From an uncultured Pseudomonadota bacterium (GTDB lineage Bacteria > Pseudomonadota > Gammaproteobacteria > Methylococcales > Methylomonadaceae): a DNA stretch of 33,596 bases. The translations under genes and the position numbers were made by a program. The notes beneath the pieces were generated by a model. The model was given only the letters and a program-made list of their open reading frames with translations. It did no database searches and was not told the origin of the DNA. Positions 14,322-23,087 of the stretch are shown piece by piece (position 1 is the stretch's first letter; each line of letters opens with the position of its first letter). Where the stretch lies: assembly GCA_903918375.1 (NCBI GenBank), contig CAIXED010000037.1, positions 1 through 33,596 on the forward strand, in the 5' to 3' direction.

Positions 14322-16607
14322 ATGGTTATAACAAAACTAAATTATCAACGAAGCTGGAAAGACAAAGTTCAAACTTGCTTGTTGATTATTGTGATGGCAA
14401 CTACCTCATTCAACTTGAATGAGGTTAAAGCTGCGACAACAAGCGATAATCAGGCTTCAAATAGTGCTATAAATCCTAATGAAGGCCTTGATATTTCTGT
14501 TGAGTCAGTGACTTTGGTTGATGATTTACAAAAGAAGCTTGACGATACTAGTAAAGAATTAGCAGCTGAACAAACGATTGCTGACAATAATCAGGCAATT
14601 AGGCAAGACGGTGAATTGCCTCGTCCTTTATTGTTGCAAATGTTGATTCATAATTATGAGTCTTTATTACAAAGAGTTAAAGATTTACAAGATAAGAAAC
14701 AGAAATTTGTCGAATGGCAGAAAAATAATAGTATTCAGAGTAAGCAGAATACTTCAAGCTCGACATTTATTACCCAGGATGAATTTCGAGAATCTTTAGA
14801 AATTAGTCATAAGCGCTTAGCTCGACTTAATCAAATGGCTGATTATGTTGAACAGGAGACAGAGCATCGAATCCAATTAGCTAATCAAATGGCGGCTGTA
14901 TTGCGTCAAGTTTATGAGAAATTGGAGCAAAGTGATGCGGCTGATAAAGCATCAAGCAGTGAAGAGATTAAAACCGTTATATTGAAATATCGAGGAATCT
15001 CAATTCGGGTTTTAGCAACTCAAATTGAGAGAAAGCGTATTCAACAAGATATTTTAGAAATTAATGCTCAACGTGATTTAGCTAAAAAACAATATGCTAA
15101 TCTGCAGACCGCGCAGATGACAGAGCAAGACCTTCAGTTAATGCATAAAAAGATTCAAACTGAGAAGGGATATTTGTCTAAGGAGATTGAAAAAACAGTC
15201 AGCGAATTTGGTAGAGATAGAATGCCAGTCAGTTCGTCACAAGTGACTATTCAGCCTCAAAATATTGATGTGTTAAGAGATGCATTAAAGAAAACTGGCG
15301 ATTTTAAATTACAAATATTGCACTGGATGTCGGAGCAGTTGCAATTCCGTCAATTGGTTTGGGAATATCGTTGGTCTTATTTGGCTGTTAACGACCACGA
15401 AAAAGCCCGTAAAGCCTATGAACAAATTGGTGATTGGCAAAAAAGTCTGCAATTGGTTCATGAATATATGGATCAATTACGTTTATTGGCACTTGATAAT
15501 TCTGTTGCACAATCGATAGATAGTTCATCGACCTCAGACCTACAGTCTTTGGATATTGAGCGAGTAAAAATTCTTTCACGTTTATTAGTGATGATAGAGA
15601 CTAATGAACATTTGGTTCGCCGGTGCCAAGAGGATTTGGATCAACGTTTTAAAGTCAAAAGCCAATTAGAATATTGGAATGAAGTGCTGTTGACTGTGCG
15701 TGATATAGCTAATGATGTTTTGCGCTATGAATTGTTTGTTGCAGAAGATATTGTTGAGGTTGATGGTCAGCAAATAAAGGGTAAACGCAGTATTACAGTT
15801 TCTAAAATTGTTATTGTGTTACTAATTTTAATTGTTGGTTATTGGTTAGCTGTCAAAATTGCTTTTTTAATAGAAAAAATTGTTGTTAAACATTTTGCCG
15901 CAGATCCAGGCTTAGCTCGAATTTCGCGGCGTTGGTTTTTGTTTGCGGAGTTAATTCTGTTAGCGTGTATCAGCATGTTCGTTGTGCATATCCCTTTGAG
16001 CGTGTTTGCTTTTATGGGCGGTGCAATCGCGATCGGTGCGGGTTTTGGAATGCAGAACTTACTGAAAAACCTGATCAGTGGTTTGATGTTACTTTTAGAG
16101 CGGCCATTTCGTCCTGGTGACTTAGTTGAGGTTGGCGGTGTTCGTGGACGTATTATTGATATAGGGGTAAGGAGTTCACAGATTCGTGATGGTAACGGTA
16201 TTGAAACCTTAATTCCTAATAGTACCTTTATCGAAGAAAAAGTGACGAACTGGACTTTAAATAGTCAATCGGTACGGATTGCTGTCAAAGTTGGTGTTGC
16301 TTATGGTTCTTCTATACAAGACGTCACAGAAATTTTGCTAAAAGCAGCAGAGCGTCATGGATTGGTTCAAGATAAACCAGCCCCTCAAGTATTGTTAGAA
16401 GATTTTGGTAGTGATGCACTGTTATTTGGTTTGTATGTTTGGTTAGAGCTTAAACCAGGTGTTGATTGGAGCTTGGTTGCTAGTGATTTACGAATAATCA
16501 TCAACAAAAAATTTATCGCACAAGGCATTACGATTGCTAGTCCTCAGCGAGATGTTCATATCGATCTTAAACAACCATTAGCCGTGCAAGTACTCAATGA
16601 TTCCTAA
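14322..16607 (+). CDS. MscS-family mechanosensitive channel with long N-terminal periplasmic domain
   Basis: 761 aa. The N-terminal part begins with a hydrophobic stretch (signal or anchor, about 15-38), followed by about 420 residues of mostly helical, coiled-coil-rich sequence (for example KDLQDKKQKFVEWQ, IQTEKGYLSKEIEKTVSEF). Then come membrane helices near 490-515 and 535-555 and the pore helix VFAFMGGAIAIGAGFGMQNL (about 560-580). The MscS signature LLERPFRPGDLVEV and the C-terminal cytoplasmic beta domain follow. It opens under membrane tension on osmotic down-shock. Architecture is like MscK/MscM-type large MscS relatives, but it is shorter. Probably co-transcribed with the two lipoproteins upstream. 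Confidence 0.92.
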   Translation: MVITKLNYQRSWKDKVQTCLLIIVMATTSFNLNEVKAATTSDNQASNSAINPNEGLDISVESVTLVDDLQKKLDDTSKELAAEQTIADNNQAIRQDGELPRPLLLQMLIHNYESLLQRVKDLQDKKQKFVEWQKNNSIQSKQNTSSSTFITQDEFRESLEISHKRLARLNQMADYVEQETEHRIQLANQMAAVLRQVYEKLEQSDAADKASSSEEIKTVILKYRGISIRVLATQIERKRIQQDILEINAQRDLAKKQYANLQTAQMTEQDLQLMHKKIQTEKGYLSKEIEKTVSEFGRDRMPVSSSQVTIQPQNIDVLRDALKKTGDFKLQILHWMSEQLQFRQLVWEYRWSYLAVNDHEKARKAYEQIGDWQKSLQLVHEYMDQLRLLALDNSVAQSIDSSSTSDLQSLDIERVKILSRLLVMIETNEHLVRRCQEDLDQRFKVKSQLEYWNEVLLTVRDIANDVLRYELFVAEDIVEVDGQQIKGKRSITVSKIVIVLLILIVGYWLAVKIAFLIEKIVVKHFAADPGLARISRRWFLFAELILLACISMFVVHIPLSVFAFMGGAIAIGAGFGMQNLLKNLISGLMLLLERPFRPGDLVEVGGVRGRIIDIGVRSSQIRDGNGIETLIPNSTFIEEKVTNWTLNSQSVRIAVKVGVAYGSSIQDVTEILLKAAERHGLVQDKPAPQVLLEDFGSDALLFGLYVWLELKPGVDWSLVASDLRIIINKKFIAQGITIASPQRDVHIDLKQPLAVQVLNDS

Positions 16608-16627
16608 TTTAGTTACCCTAGATTTAG

Positions 16628-16723
16628 TGATCCCCATCATCAAAAACGGACAGATCAAGAAGCGAGTGATTGTTTAAATTTGGCTTCAAATTCTATCGGA
16701 CTTAGGAAGTCGTTGGCTGAATG
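16628..16723 (-). mobile_element. IS3-family element, right-end fragment with transposase C-terminus
   Basis: Minus-strand codons 16723-16655 read HSANDFLSPIEFEAKFKQSL-AS then TGA. This is the typical end of an IS3-family OrfB (the HSAN-SP-EFE motif after YNR-RR). Beyond the stop, the sequence to 16628 ends as TGATCCCCATC on the plus strand, a plausible IS3 terminal repeat tip. It is cut at 16723/16724 by a 24-bp repeat and the start of the dnd island. The rest of the same transposase type appears at 33457-33596 on the same strand. Confidence 0.8.
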
Positions 16724-16747
16724 GAGGGTATAAATAATTTTGTGTAA
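16724..16747 (+). repeat. 24-bp direct repeat at left island boundary (IS256-end-like)
   Basis: GAGGGT-ATAAATA-ATTTTGTGTAA. It shares 18 of 24 positions with the repeat at 33437-33460, in the same orientation. The GAGGGTGTCC... TTGTGTAA pattern resembles IS256-family terminal repeats. It directly abuts the cut IS3 transposase and is about 33 nt from the dndA stop. Confidence 0.65.
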
Positions 16748-16780
16748 AAGGTCGCTTGGCTGAAAACCACAAAACCATAA

Positions 16781-17905
16781 TCACAAAAGTTCTTTAATTG
16801 ATCGACAGATCTCTTCCGATGGAACAGTTGTAGTTAAGTGGCTCCATGAAATCCTGATCGATCCTGCAATTTTCTCTTCGTTTAACCCCATAGCAGCTAG
16901 AACGTGCGATGGTGTATAGCTGTTTGAAGTACAGGCTGAACCGTTTGACACCGCAGCGATACCTTTTAATCGAACCATTAATGCCTCCGAGTTCACTCCA
17001 GGCACTGAAAAGTTCAAAACATAAGGTGACGTTGGATTACAAATGAACTCAGCATTTAATGCTTTTAAGGAATCCATTAAATTGGCTTTCAAAAATGCTG
17101 CATGCTCACACCACTTTTGGGCGTTCTTTTGAGCTAACTCACAAGCTAACCCAAAACCAGCAATCAATGGAACAGCCAATGTTCCTGGCCTAAGTCCCTT
17201 CTCTTGACCCCCGCCCAAATAAATTGGTGTTAATGGTGGCTTCGTAAAATCTCTTCTCCGCAGGATTAGAGTGCCTATGCCCTTGGGCGCATATAACTTA
17301 TGGCCGCTAACGCTAACTAAATCTATTCTTGGATTGTCAATATCGGAAGGGTATTTACCGAAGCTCTGAGCCGCATCTACATGCAAGTAAGCTTCATGCG
17401 AAGCTAGAGCTTGGCAGACGTCTCCAATAGGCTGAATTGAGCCGGTCTCATTATTGATATGCATAATGGAAACGAGGCAAGTTTCATCACGTAAAGCTGC
17501 TTTGAGCTCATTTACATCAATATCTCCACTTTCTCCTACATTGAGATAGGTAACATCAAAACCCTGTTTTTGAAGGTGCTTTATGGGTTCAAGAACAGAT
17601 TTATGCTCAATTTTTGTTGTGATGATGTGTTTTTTGTTGTTTGCTTCTGCAAATTCGCGTAATCCCAAAATCGCAATGTTGTTGCTCTCTGTCGCACCAC
17701 TTGTGAAAATCACCTCTGATTTTTCTGCACCAATAACATTAGCAACCTGACCTCTTGCTAACTCGACAGCCCTTTTAGCTGCAACACCAAACTCGTGGGT
17801 CCTGCTACCTGCATTACCAAACTCATCAACCATCATTTTGTAAACCAAATCTGCGACTTCGGGGAGGACTGGCGTGGTGGCGTTGTAGTCGAGGTAAATA
17901 GTCAT
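16781..17905 (-). CDS. dndA: DndA cysteine desulfurase of the phosphorothioation system
   Basis: 374 aa PLP enzyme of the NifS/IscS type. It takes sulfur from cysteine for DNA phosphorothioation and assembles the DndC iron-sulfur cluster. Landmarks: MTIYLDYNATTPV start, H101 in KIEHKSVLEP, D177 in LHVDAAQ, PLP lysine K203 in SGHKLYAPKG, and the active-site C325 in SNGSACTSNS. The frame is open up to a TTG at 18016, but homologues start at MxxYLDYNATTP, so the ATG at 17905 is used, although no good ribosome binding site precedes it. It is divergent from dndB, as in other dnd loci. A likely promoter (TTGTTC-N17-TATACT, 17956-17984) overlaps a palindrome. Confidence 0.95.
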   Translation of the reverse strand: MTIYLDYNATTPVLPEVADLVYKMMVDEFGNAGSRTHEFGVAAKRAVELARGQVANVIGAEKSEVIFTSGATESNNIAILGLREFAEANNKKHIITTKIEHKSVLEPIKHLQKQGFDVTYLNVGESGDIDVNELKAALRDETCLVSIMHINNETGSIQPIGDVCQALASHEAYLHVDAAQSFGKYPSDIDNPRIDLVSVSGHKLYAPKGIGTLILRRRDFTKPPLTPIYLGGGQEKGLRPGTLAVPLIAGFGLACELAQKNAQKWCEHAAFLKANLMDSLKALNAEFICNPTSPYVLNFSVPGVNSEALMVRLKGIAAVSNGSACTSNSYTPSHVLAAMGLNEEKIAGSIRISWSHLTTTVPSEEICRSIKELL

Positions 17906-17955
17906 AAGGGTCTGATTAGGCGATAAAGTTGGAGACTTACTCAGCAAGCTTTGAT

Positions 17956-17984
17956 AGTATATCCTTCGCTGTTCGGACGAACAA
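17956..17984 (-). promoter_or_regulatory. Candidate dndA promoter
   Basis: On the minus strand TTGTTC (-35, 17979-17984), 17-nt spacer, TATACT (-10, 17956-17961; 5 of 6 to TATAAT). The predicted start is near 17950. The GTTCGGACGAAC palindrome (17971-17982) lies across the -35 and spacer, where a repressor would block it. Confidence 0.5.
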
Positions 17985-18003
17985 ATAGAGTTTTCGTTCG
18001 AAC
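17971..18003. promoter_or_regulatory. Twin GTTCG/CGAAC palindromes between dndA and dndB (candidate operator)
   Basis: GTTCG-GA-CGAAC at 17971-17982 and GTTCGAAC at 17996-18003, centres 23 bp apart in the 126-nt divergent region. DndB is a known repressor of dnd operons, so it is the first candidate to bind here. Both palindromes contain GAAC/GTTC, the core sequence modified by the Escherichia/Salmonella Dnd systems. Confidence 0.55.
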
Positions 18004-18031
18004 ATAAATTGAGCAACAGAGGTGGATCAGT

Positions 18032-19123
18032 TTGAGTAGCATCGTATCTGGAATTAGTTTTCCTGCTATCCGAGGAACACAGGCGGGCAATGAGTATTTT
18101 ATTGTCATGTGTCCTTTAAAAAGACTTAAAAAAATATTTACCTTCGATGAGTCAACATTGTGCGCAGAAGACAGGGCTCAACGGTCACTTAATCTCAGTC
18201 GTATCCCACAAATAACTAAGTACATTCACCAAAACAGATTTGATTACGCATTTTCGTCTTTAACAGCATGTATTGATGGGAATTGTTTATTTCAACCAAT
18301 AAGCCCTGAAGGGCATGGCTTAAAAATAGGCAATCTTTTAGTTGACGATGATGCTGAATTTTATATTACAGACGGACAACATAGATCAGCTGCGATTAAC
18401 AGGGCGCTTGAGGAAGATCCTAGCTTGGGAGATGAAACTATTTCCGTAGTTTTCTTTGTGAATAAAGACTTAAAACAAAGGCAAAAAATATTTAGAGACT
18501 TAAATCTTTACCCGGTGAAGGCAAGTAAATCAACAGCAGTTCTTTATGGTGATGCCCCAGAAGAATTGCTATCAAATGAAGTTGCAAATAAAAGTGCGTT
18601 CTTTAAAGGCGTTATCGACTTCTCGGATAACAGTCTAAGTGCCCGATCATCAAAGTTGTTTATGCACAGCTCTCTATATGCTGCGAATATGGAGCTAGTA
18701 AAGGAAATTACTTCAGAAAATTGGGAATTAAAAGCACAAGAGGCAATATGTTTTTGGGATTGTTTGGCGGAAAATCTTCCATTGTGGCAACAAGCTAAAA
18801 GCCATCAAATTAAACCTGAAGACCGTAAACATTATGTGTTGTTTAGGGCGATTGTTTTGAAAAGTTTTGCCATTCTCGGGCATGAGTTATTAGCAAATCA
18901 AAAAAAATGGCGATCCATTCTGAATAAACTAAAAACTGTTGATTGGGATAGGTCAAACAAACAGATGTGGGAAGGCCGTTGTTATAACAATGGAAGAATG
19001 GATCATAGTAATGTTGCAGCATTGCTAACAGTTAATGTTTTAAAACACCATTTAGGACTTTCTCTTACAGTAGAACAACAAAAACAAGAGAGCAAATTTA
19101 ATGGTTCCAATGATGGCAAGTGA
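18032..19123 (+). CDS. dndB: DndB transcriptional regulator (DGQHR domain)
   Basis: 363 aa. The family signature DGQHR is at residues 114-118 (EFYITDGQHRSAAINRAL), with the typical upstream RAQR-LNLSRIPQITKYI segment and downstream FFVNKDLKQRQKIFRDLNLYPVKASKS. DndB is not needed for the chemistry but represses the dnd operon and influences modification level in studied strains. The TTG start at 18032 has AGAGGTGG 6 nt upstream, a strong ribosome binding site that decides the start. It leads the dndBCDE operon, and its 3' end overlaps dndC by 23 nt. Confidence 0.95.
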   Translation: MSSIVSGISFPAIRGTQAGNEYFIVMCPLKRLKKIFTFDESTLCAEDRAQRSLNLSRIPQITKYIHQNRFDYAFSSLTACIDGNCLFQPISPEGHGLKIGNLLVDDDAEFYITDGQHRSAAINRALEEDPSLGDETISVVFFVNKDLKQRQKIFRDLNLYPVKASKSTAVLYGDAPEELLSNEVANKSAFFKGVIDFSDNSLSARSSKLFMHSSLYAANMELVKEITSENWELKAQEAICFWDCLAENLPLWQQAKSHQIKPEDRKHYVLFRAIVLKSFAILGHELLANQKKWRSILNKLKTVDWDRSNKQMWEGRCYNNGRMDHSNVAALLTVNVLKHHLGLSLTVEQQKQESKFNGSNDGK

Positions 19124-20780
19124 GCAAACAATTAAAGCCTACTCTGCATTTAGCGATAAAGGCCTAAAAAATACAATAGAAGACGCTAAAGCTCACGTTA
19201 AACAGCTATATCTATCTGATCAAATTCCTTGGGTGATCGGTTATAGCGGTGGAAAAGACTCCACGGCAATTTTGCAGCTAATCTGGTGTGCATTACTCGA
19301 GCTTAAAAGGGATGATAAATGCCACAAAGATGTACATGTCATTAGTACGGACACACTGGTAGAGAACCCATTTGTTGCTATGTGGGTAGAGAAGTCGCTC
19401 GAACGCATGAAAGAAGCAACAGAACAACAAGGCTTACCTATTATCCCTCACAGATTGACGCCAGCAGTGAAAGATCGTTTTTGGGTTAACTTAATTGGAA
19501 AGGGTTATCCAGCCCCACGCTATAAATTTCGTTGGTGCACTGACCGGTTAAAAATATCGCCTTCTAATACTTTCATAAATAGCCTTGTCAACCAACGAGG
19601 CGAGGCTATTTTAGTGCTGGGAACTCGCAAAGCAGAAAGCACTACACGCTCTGCATCAATGGAGTATTACGAGAATATTGAAACCAATACCCGTAAAGCT
19701 GATGGATTAACAGCCAATGGTAGCTTGGATCGGGTGTGGGTCTATACCCCAATTGCCGAATGGACCAATGATGATGTATGGGTATATCTGAATTCAGTAC
19801 AAAATCCTTGGAACTTCCCAAACCAAGATTTAATGGGGATGTATCAAGGTGCGACTGAAGGCGGGGAGTGCCCCTTAGTTGTCGATAAAAGCACGCAAAG
19901 TTGTGGCGATAGTCGTTTTGGATGCTACGTCTGCACTATGGTCTCTGAAGATAAATCTATGTCAGCAATGATTGCAAATGACGAAGAAAAAGAATGGATG
20001 CTTCCATTGCTTGCTTTACGAAACGAAATTGATGTTAACGACGCCAATAGAGATAAAAAATTAGACAAACTTCGCCGCGATAAAAGTCGGCGCGACTTCC
20101 GACGCATGAACGGTGCTCTCACTGTTCATATCTCAAAGCATGGTGCGGATATTGTTCCTGGTCCTTACGTACAGAAATTTCGTGAAGAACTACTCGAAAA
20201 GGTATTAGAAGCTCAAAAAGCCGTGCAAATGCTTGGGCCCGACCAAGTAAAGAGTCTCGAGCTGCTTCCTTTAGAAGAATTAGAAGAGATTCGTCGAATT
20301 TGGCTAGAGGAAAAACTCGAAGTTGAAGACAGTTTGCCTGGTATCTATGAGCATGTGCTCGGCAAAGCCTATTCTGGGAAAAAACGGGCTCACCACCCAA
20401 TTCTAAATGAACAAGTATTGAACAAATTAAAACTACATTGTAGTCAGCATGGTGATTCAGATGGATTGATGTATCAACAAATTCGCTCAGTTATGGCGAT
20501 TGCCAATAATCACAAAAATCAGTTGCGTCGAGCAAATCTAGCCAATGAACTCAACGAAAGCTTAGAAAAAGGCGCTTTCTATTCGCTCGAAGAAGCAAAA
20601 AAATTCGCATTGGAACGCAAACGCCATGAACTGCAAATTCAACTAGATAACTCTCCAAGCCTGGCACCGCAAGATAAAGATATTTTGGGAGAACAAATTG
20701 CCATCATTACACGCTCAATTAATGAACATGGATACAGCACATTACTGATTGAAACAGAGGAAGTCAGCGATGATTTTTGA
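19101..20780 (+). CDS. dndC: DndC, PAPS-reductase-like ATP pyrophosphatase / sulfur transfer
   Basis: 559 aa, 4Fe-4S protein that passes sulfur to DNA in phosphorothioation. The PP-loop SGGKDS is at 49-54. Cysteines available for the cluster are C146 (RWCTDRLK), C257 (GECPLV), C268 (QSCGD), C275 and C278 (FGCYVCTM). The N-terminal half matches the PAPS reductase/ATP sulfurylase fold, and the C-terminal half (about 300-559) is the charged, helix-rich region typical of DndC. Start choice is uncertain among ATGs at 19101, 19110 and 19113; 19101 has a purine-rich GAGAG about 9 nt upstream. Overlaps dndB and dndD, so translation is coupled. Confidence 0.95.
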   Translation: MVPMMASEQTIKAYSAFSDKGLKNTIEDAKAHVKQLYLSDQIPWVIGYSGGKDSTAILQLIWCALLELKRDDKCHKDVHVISTDTLVENPFVAMWVEKSLERMKEATEQQGLPIIPHRLTPAVKDRFWVNLIGKGYPAPRYKFRWCTDRLKISPSNTFINSLVNQRGEAILVLGTRKAESTTRSASMEYYENIETNTRKADGLTANGSLDRVWVYTPIAEWTNDDVWVYLNSVQNPWNFPNQDLMGMYQGATEGGECPLVVDKSTQSCGDSRFGCYVCTMVSEDKSMSAMIANDEEKEWMLPLLALRNEIDVNDANRDKKLDKLRRDKSRRDFRRMNGALTVHISKHGADIVPGPYVQKFREELLEKVLEAQKAVQMLGPDQVKSLELLPLEELEEIRRIWLEEKLEVEDSLPGIYEHVLGKAYSGKKRAHHPILNEQVLNKLKLHCSQHGDSDGLMYQQIRSVMAIANNHKNQLRRANLANELNESLEKGAFYSLEEAKKFALERKRHELQIQLDNSPSLAPQDKDILGEQIAIITRSINEHGYSTLLIETEEVSDDF

Positions 20781-22731
20781 AGAACTTTTCATCGAAAACT
20801 TTGGTATTTACCGAGGCGAACATGTTGTTGATTTACGAGTCAAAAATGGACAGCCTGTTGTTTTATTTGGCGCACTCAACGGTGGTGGTAAAACAACGTT
20901 TCTAGATGCCTTACAGCTTGTGTTGTATGGCAAGCATGCCAAGTGTTCGAACCGTGCAGGTATTGCTTATGGTACTTTTTTGGCGAGTTGCAAAAATCGA
21001 TTTACCAACAATGATGCGCCAGTTCGCCTGTCATTGTCGTTTAAACACCAAACAAATAATTCCGTACGCGAATTTAAGGTTGAGCGTAGTTGGACGGCTA
21101 AAGGCTTTACCGATCCGAAAGACAAGGTAAAAGTATGGTGCGACGATGAATATGATGAACACCTTAGCCAGTATTGGGATGAGTTTGTAAATGAGTTCAT
21201 TCCTCTTACTTTGTCAGATTTATTCTTTTTCGATGGTGAAAAAATTGAAAATCTCGCCCATCCTCAACGTTCTTCTGAGCTAGTTAAAACCGGCATCGAA
21301 AATCTGTTGGGTTTAGACTTGCTCAGTCAATTACAGCTGGATCTAGGACACCTAGAGAAGAAACGAAGAAGTGGGAATGTAGACCAAAGTGTAATGACTA
21401 AGGTATCTGCCTGCGAAGATGAAATGGGGCAGCACAATGTAGTTGTATCGGATCTAAAAAAAGATATTGCTGAGTTAGAGCAACAGGCCAGTGACACCAA
21501 CATCGCAATAAATAAAGCACGCCAGGCTGTTCGTAATGCTGGCGCACATCTGATTGAAAAGCGCGATGAAATTAAATTTGAATTGGGATCTGTCGAGGCA
21601 AAGCTAAAACTGAATAAAATTGAACAGATCAAACTTGCCGCTGGTGTTGGTCCGTTAGGCTTGGTTTCAGAACTCATCGAACAAACAAAAACACAGATCA
21701 AACTCGAAACCGAAGCCCACCAAGCCAAAGTACTTGATAAAGCAATTTGTGAGTATGAGGCAAAGATTTTGGCGAGCCTTAAGGCAGCCAACCCCCCTAT
21801 GAATGCGATCACAAAGGTTAATAGCACCATGGTGGAATTGGCAACAGAGCGCAAGAAGCTTGCCGATATTGAATGCTACCTTAATACTGACCTAAGTATT
21901 TTTAATGGGTTAGATGAACGTATAGCAGAGGAGTCAAAGCAGCGTAAGCAACTTAAGAAAACGGAAGCTGATTTGCTCGAGAAGCAAGCTCTTTTGCAGA
22001 AGCAACTTGATACCATTCCAGATTACGATTCTGTTCGGCACTTGATTGCTGAACTGGCCGGATGTGAGGCCACTTTTAAGAACATGCATGTGCGTTTAAG
22101 GCAGAAACAGCAGTTATTAGAACAAGCTCAAGCCAAGAGCAATGTTTTATCGCAGCGCTATACCAATTTATTGGCGCAGCAGAATAAAGACACCTTTGAG
22201 CAAAAACGCGCTATTCAGGTCAGTGAACACATTAAAAAGCTAAAAACCACGTTACAAGGCTTTGCTGAGCAATTGGTTGCAGAAAATATTGAGCGATTAG
22301 AAATGCTTGTCAAACAGAAGTTCGATGCACTGGGTCGTAAAGAGCAGTTAATAAGTGCATTGAGTATCTCGCCAGTAAGTTTTGAAATAACTTTGTTTGA
22401 CGCAAATAACCAACCTCTGGAACCGAATAAACTTTCCGCAGGTGAGCGCCAGTTATTGGCAATAGCCATTTTATGGGGCCTTGCAGAAGCGTCAGGCAAA
22501 GAGTTACCGACAGTAATCGATACTCCATTAGGGCGCTTAGATGGAAAACACCGTACTAACCTAGTAAATAATTATTTTCCTAAGGCGAGCCAACAGGTTA
22601 TTTTGCTGTCTACTGACGAAGAAATTGTCGGCGAATACTACGAACAATTAAAGCCAGCCATAAGTAACGAATACCATATTAATTACGACGAGAAAGCCAA
22701 AACATCTAGCTTTACTAAGGGATATTTTTAA
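20770..22731 (+). CDS. dndD: DndD, SMC/RecN-like ATPase of phosphorothioation
   Basis: 653 aa. N-terminal Walker A GALNGGGKTT (34-43) preceded by the typical IENFGIYRGEHVVDL. A long central coiled coil (about 190-520) and a C-terminal ABC signature LSAGERQ (555-561) with Walker B region PTVIDTPLGRLD (about 580-591) follow. It provides ATPase activity to the DndCDE complex, thought to open or nick DNA for sulfur insertion. The ATG at 20770 is chosen because GAGG lies 9 nt upstream and MIFEELFIENFGIY matches family N-termini; an upstream TTG at 20749 is unlikely. It overlaps dndC by 11 nt and is followed by dndE after 2 nt. Confidence 0.95.
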   Translation: MIFEELFIENFGIYRGEHVVDLRVKNGQPVVLFGALNGGGKTTFLDALQLVLYGKHAKCSNRAGIAYGTFLASCKNRFTNNDAPVRLSLSFKHQTNNSVREFKVERSWTAKGFTDPKDKVKVWCDDEYDEHLSQYWDEFVNEFIPLTLSDLFFFDGEKIENLAHPQRSSELVKTGIENLLGLDLLSQLQLDLGHLEKKRRSGNVDQSVMTKVSACEDEMGQHNVVVSDLKKDIAELEQQASDTNIAINKARQAVRNAGAHLIEKRDEIKFELGSVEAKLKLNKIEQIKLAAGVGPLGLVSELIEQTKTQIKLETEAHQAKVLDKAICEYEAKILASLKAANPPMNAITKVNSTMVELATERKKLADIECYLNTDLSIFNGLDERIAEESKQRKQLKKTEADLLEKQALLQKQLDTIPDYDSVRHLIAELAGCEATFKNMHVRLRQKQQLLEQAQAKSNVLSQRYTNLLAQQNKDTFEQKRAIQVSEHIKKLKTTLQGFAEQLVAENIERLEMLVKQKFDALGRKEQLISALSISPVSFEITLFDANNQPLEPNKLSAGERQLLAIAILWGLAEASGKELPTVIDTPLGRLDGKHRTNLVNNYFPKASQQVILLSTDEEIVGEYYEQLKPAISNEYHINYDEKAKTSSFTKGYF

Positions 22732-22733
22732 TT

Positions 22734-23087
22734 ATGCAAAGCATCGATATTATTCGCTTATCAGAAAAACAGAAGCAGCAGCTAATTATCCTTAAACGTA
22801 AAACCGGGATAGAGAATTGGAACGTGCTTTGTCGGTGGGCACTATGTATATCGTTGGCAGATCCAACGGTACCTCCGAAGGAAGACATTCCTTCGGATAG
22901 TAATGTTGAGATGACCTGGAAGACTTTTGCAGGTGAATATTCTGAGATTTACAAAATTCTATTAATTACAGCCTACCAAAAATTACCAACAGGATCAGAG
23001 CAAAAGTATAGTTTCTTAGATTTTATCAAAATTCATCTTTCCAGAGGAATTTCATGCCTATCTAAAAACAATACTTTTTCAAATTGA
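22734..23087 (+). CDS. dndE: DndE, phosphorothioation complex DNA-binding subunit
   Basis: 117 aa, the usual size. Conserved family segments are RLSEKQKQQLIILKRKTGIENWNVLCRWALCISL at the start, TWKTFAGEYSEIY in the middle and FIKIHLSRGISCLS near the end. DndE binds nicked double-stranded DNA and joins DndC and DndD. It begins 2 nt after dndD. A perfect 10-bp hairpin sits inside the coding region (22874-22897). Its 3' end overlaps the convergent GIY-YIG gene by 9 nt, with no terminator in between. Confidence 0.93.
   Translation: MQSIDIIRLSEKQKQQLIILKRKTGIENWNVLCRWALCISLADPTVPPKEDIPSDSNVEMTWKTFAGEYSEIYKILLITAYQKLPTGSEQKYSFLDFIKIHLSRGISCLSKNNTFSN
22874..22897 (+). repeat. Perfect 10-bp hairpin inside dndE
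   Basis: TCCGAAGGAA (22874-22883), loop GACA, TTCCTTCGGA (22888-22897). It encodes the linker-like PPKEDIPSDS segment. There is no T-run after it, so it is not an intrinsic terminator. Confidence 0.8.

Noticed and set aside
16748-17905. dndA as a housekeeping IscS
   Set aside because: No iscR/iscU/hscAB nearby; it is divergent from dndB and within the island limits.
17941-18045. Salmonella-type DndB operator TACG-N10-CGTA
   Set aside because: No such pattern in the dndA-dndB intergenic region.
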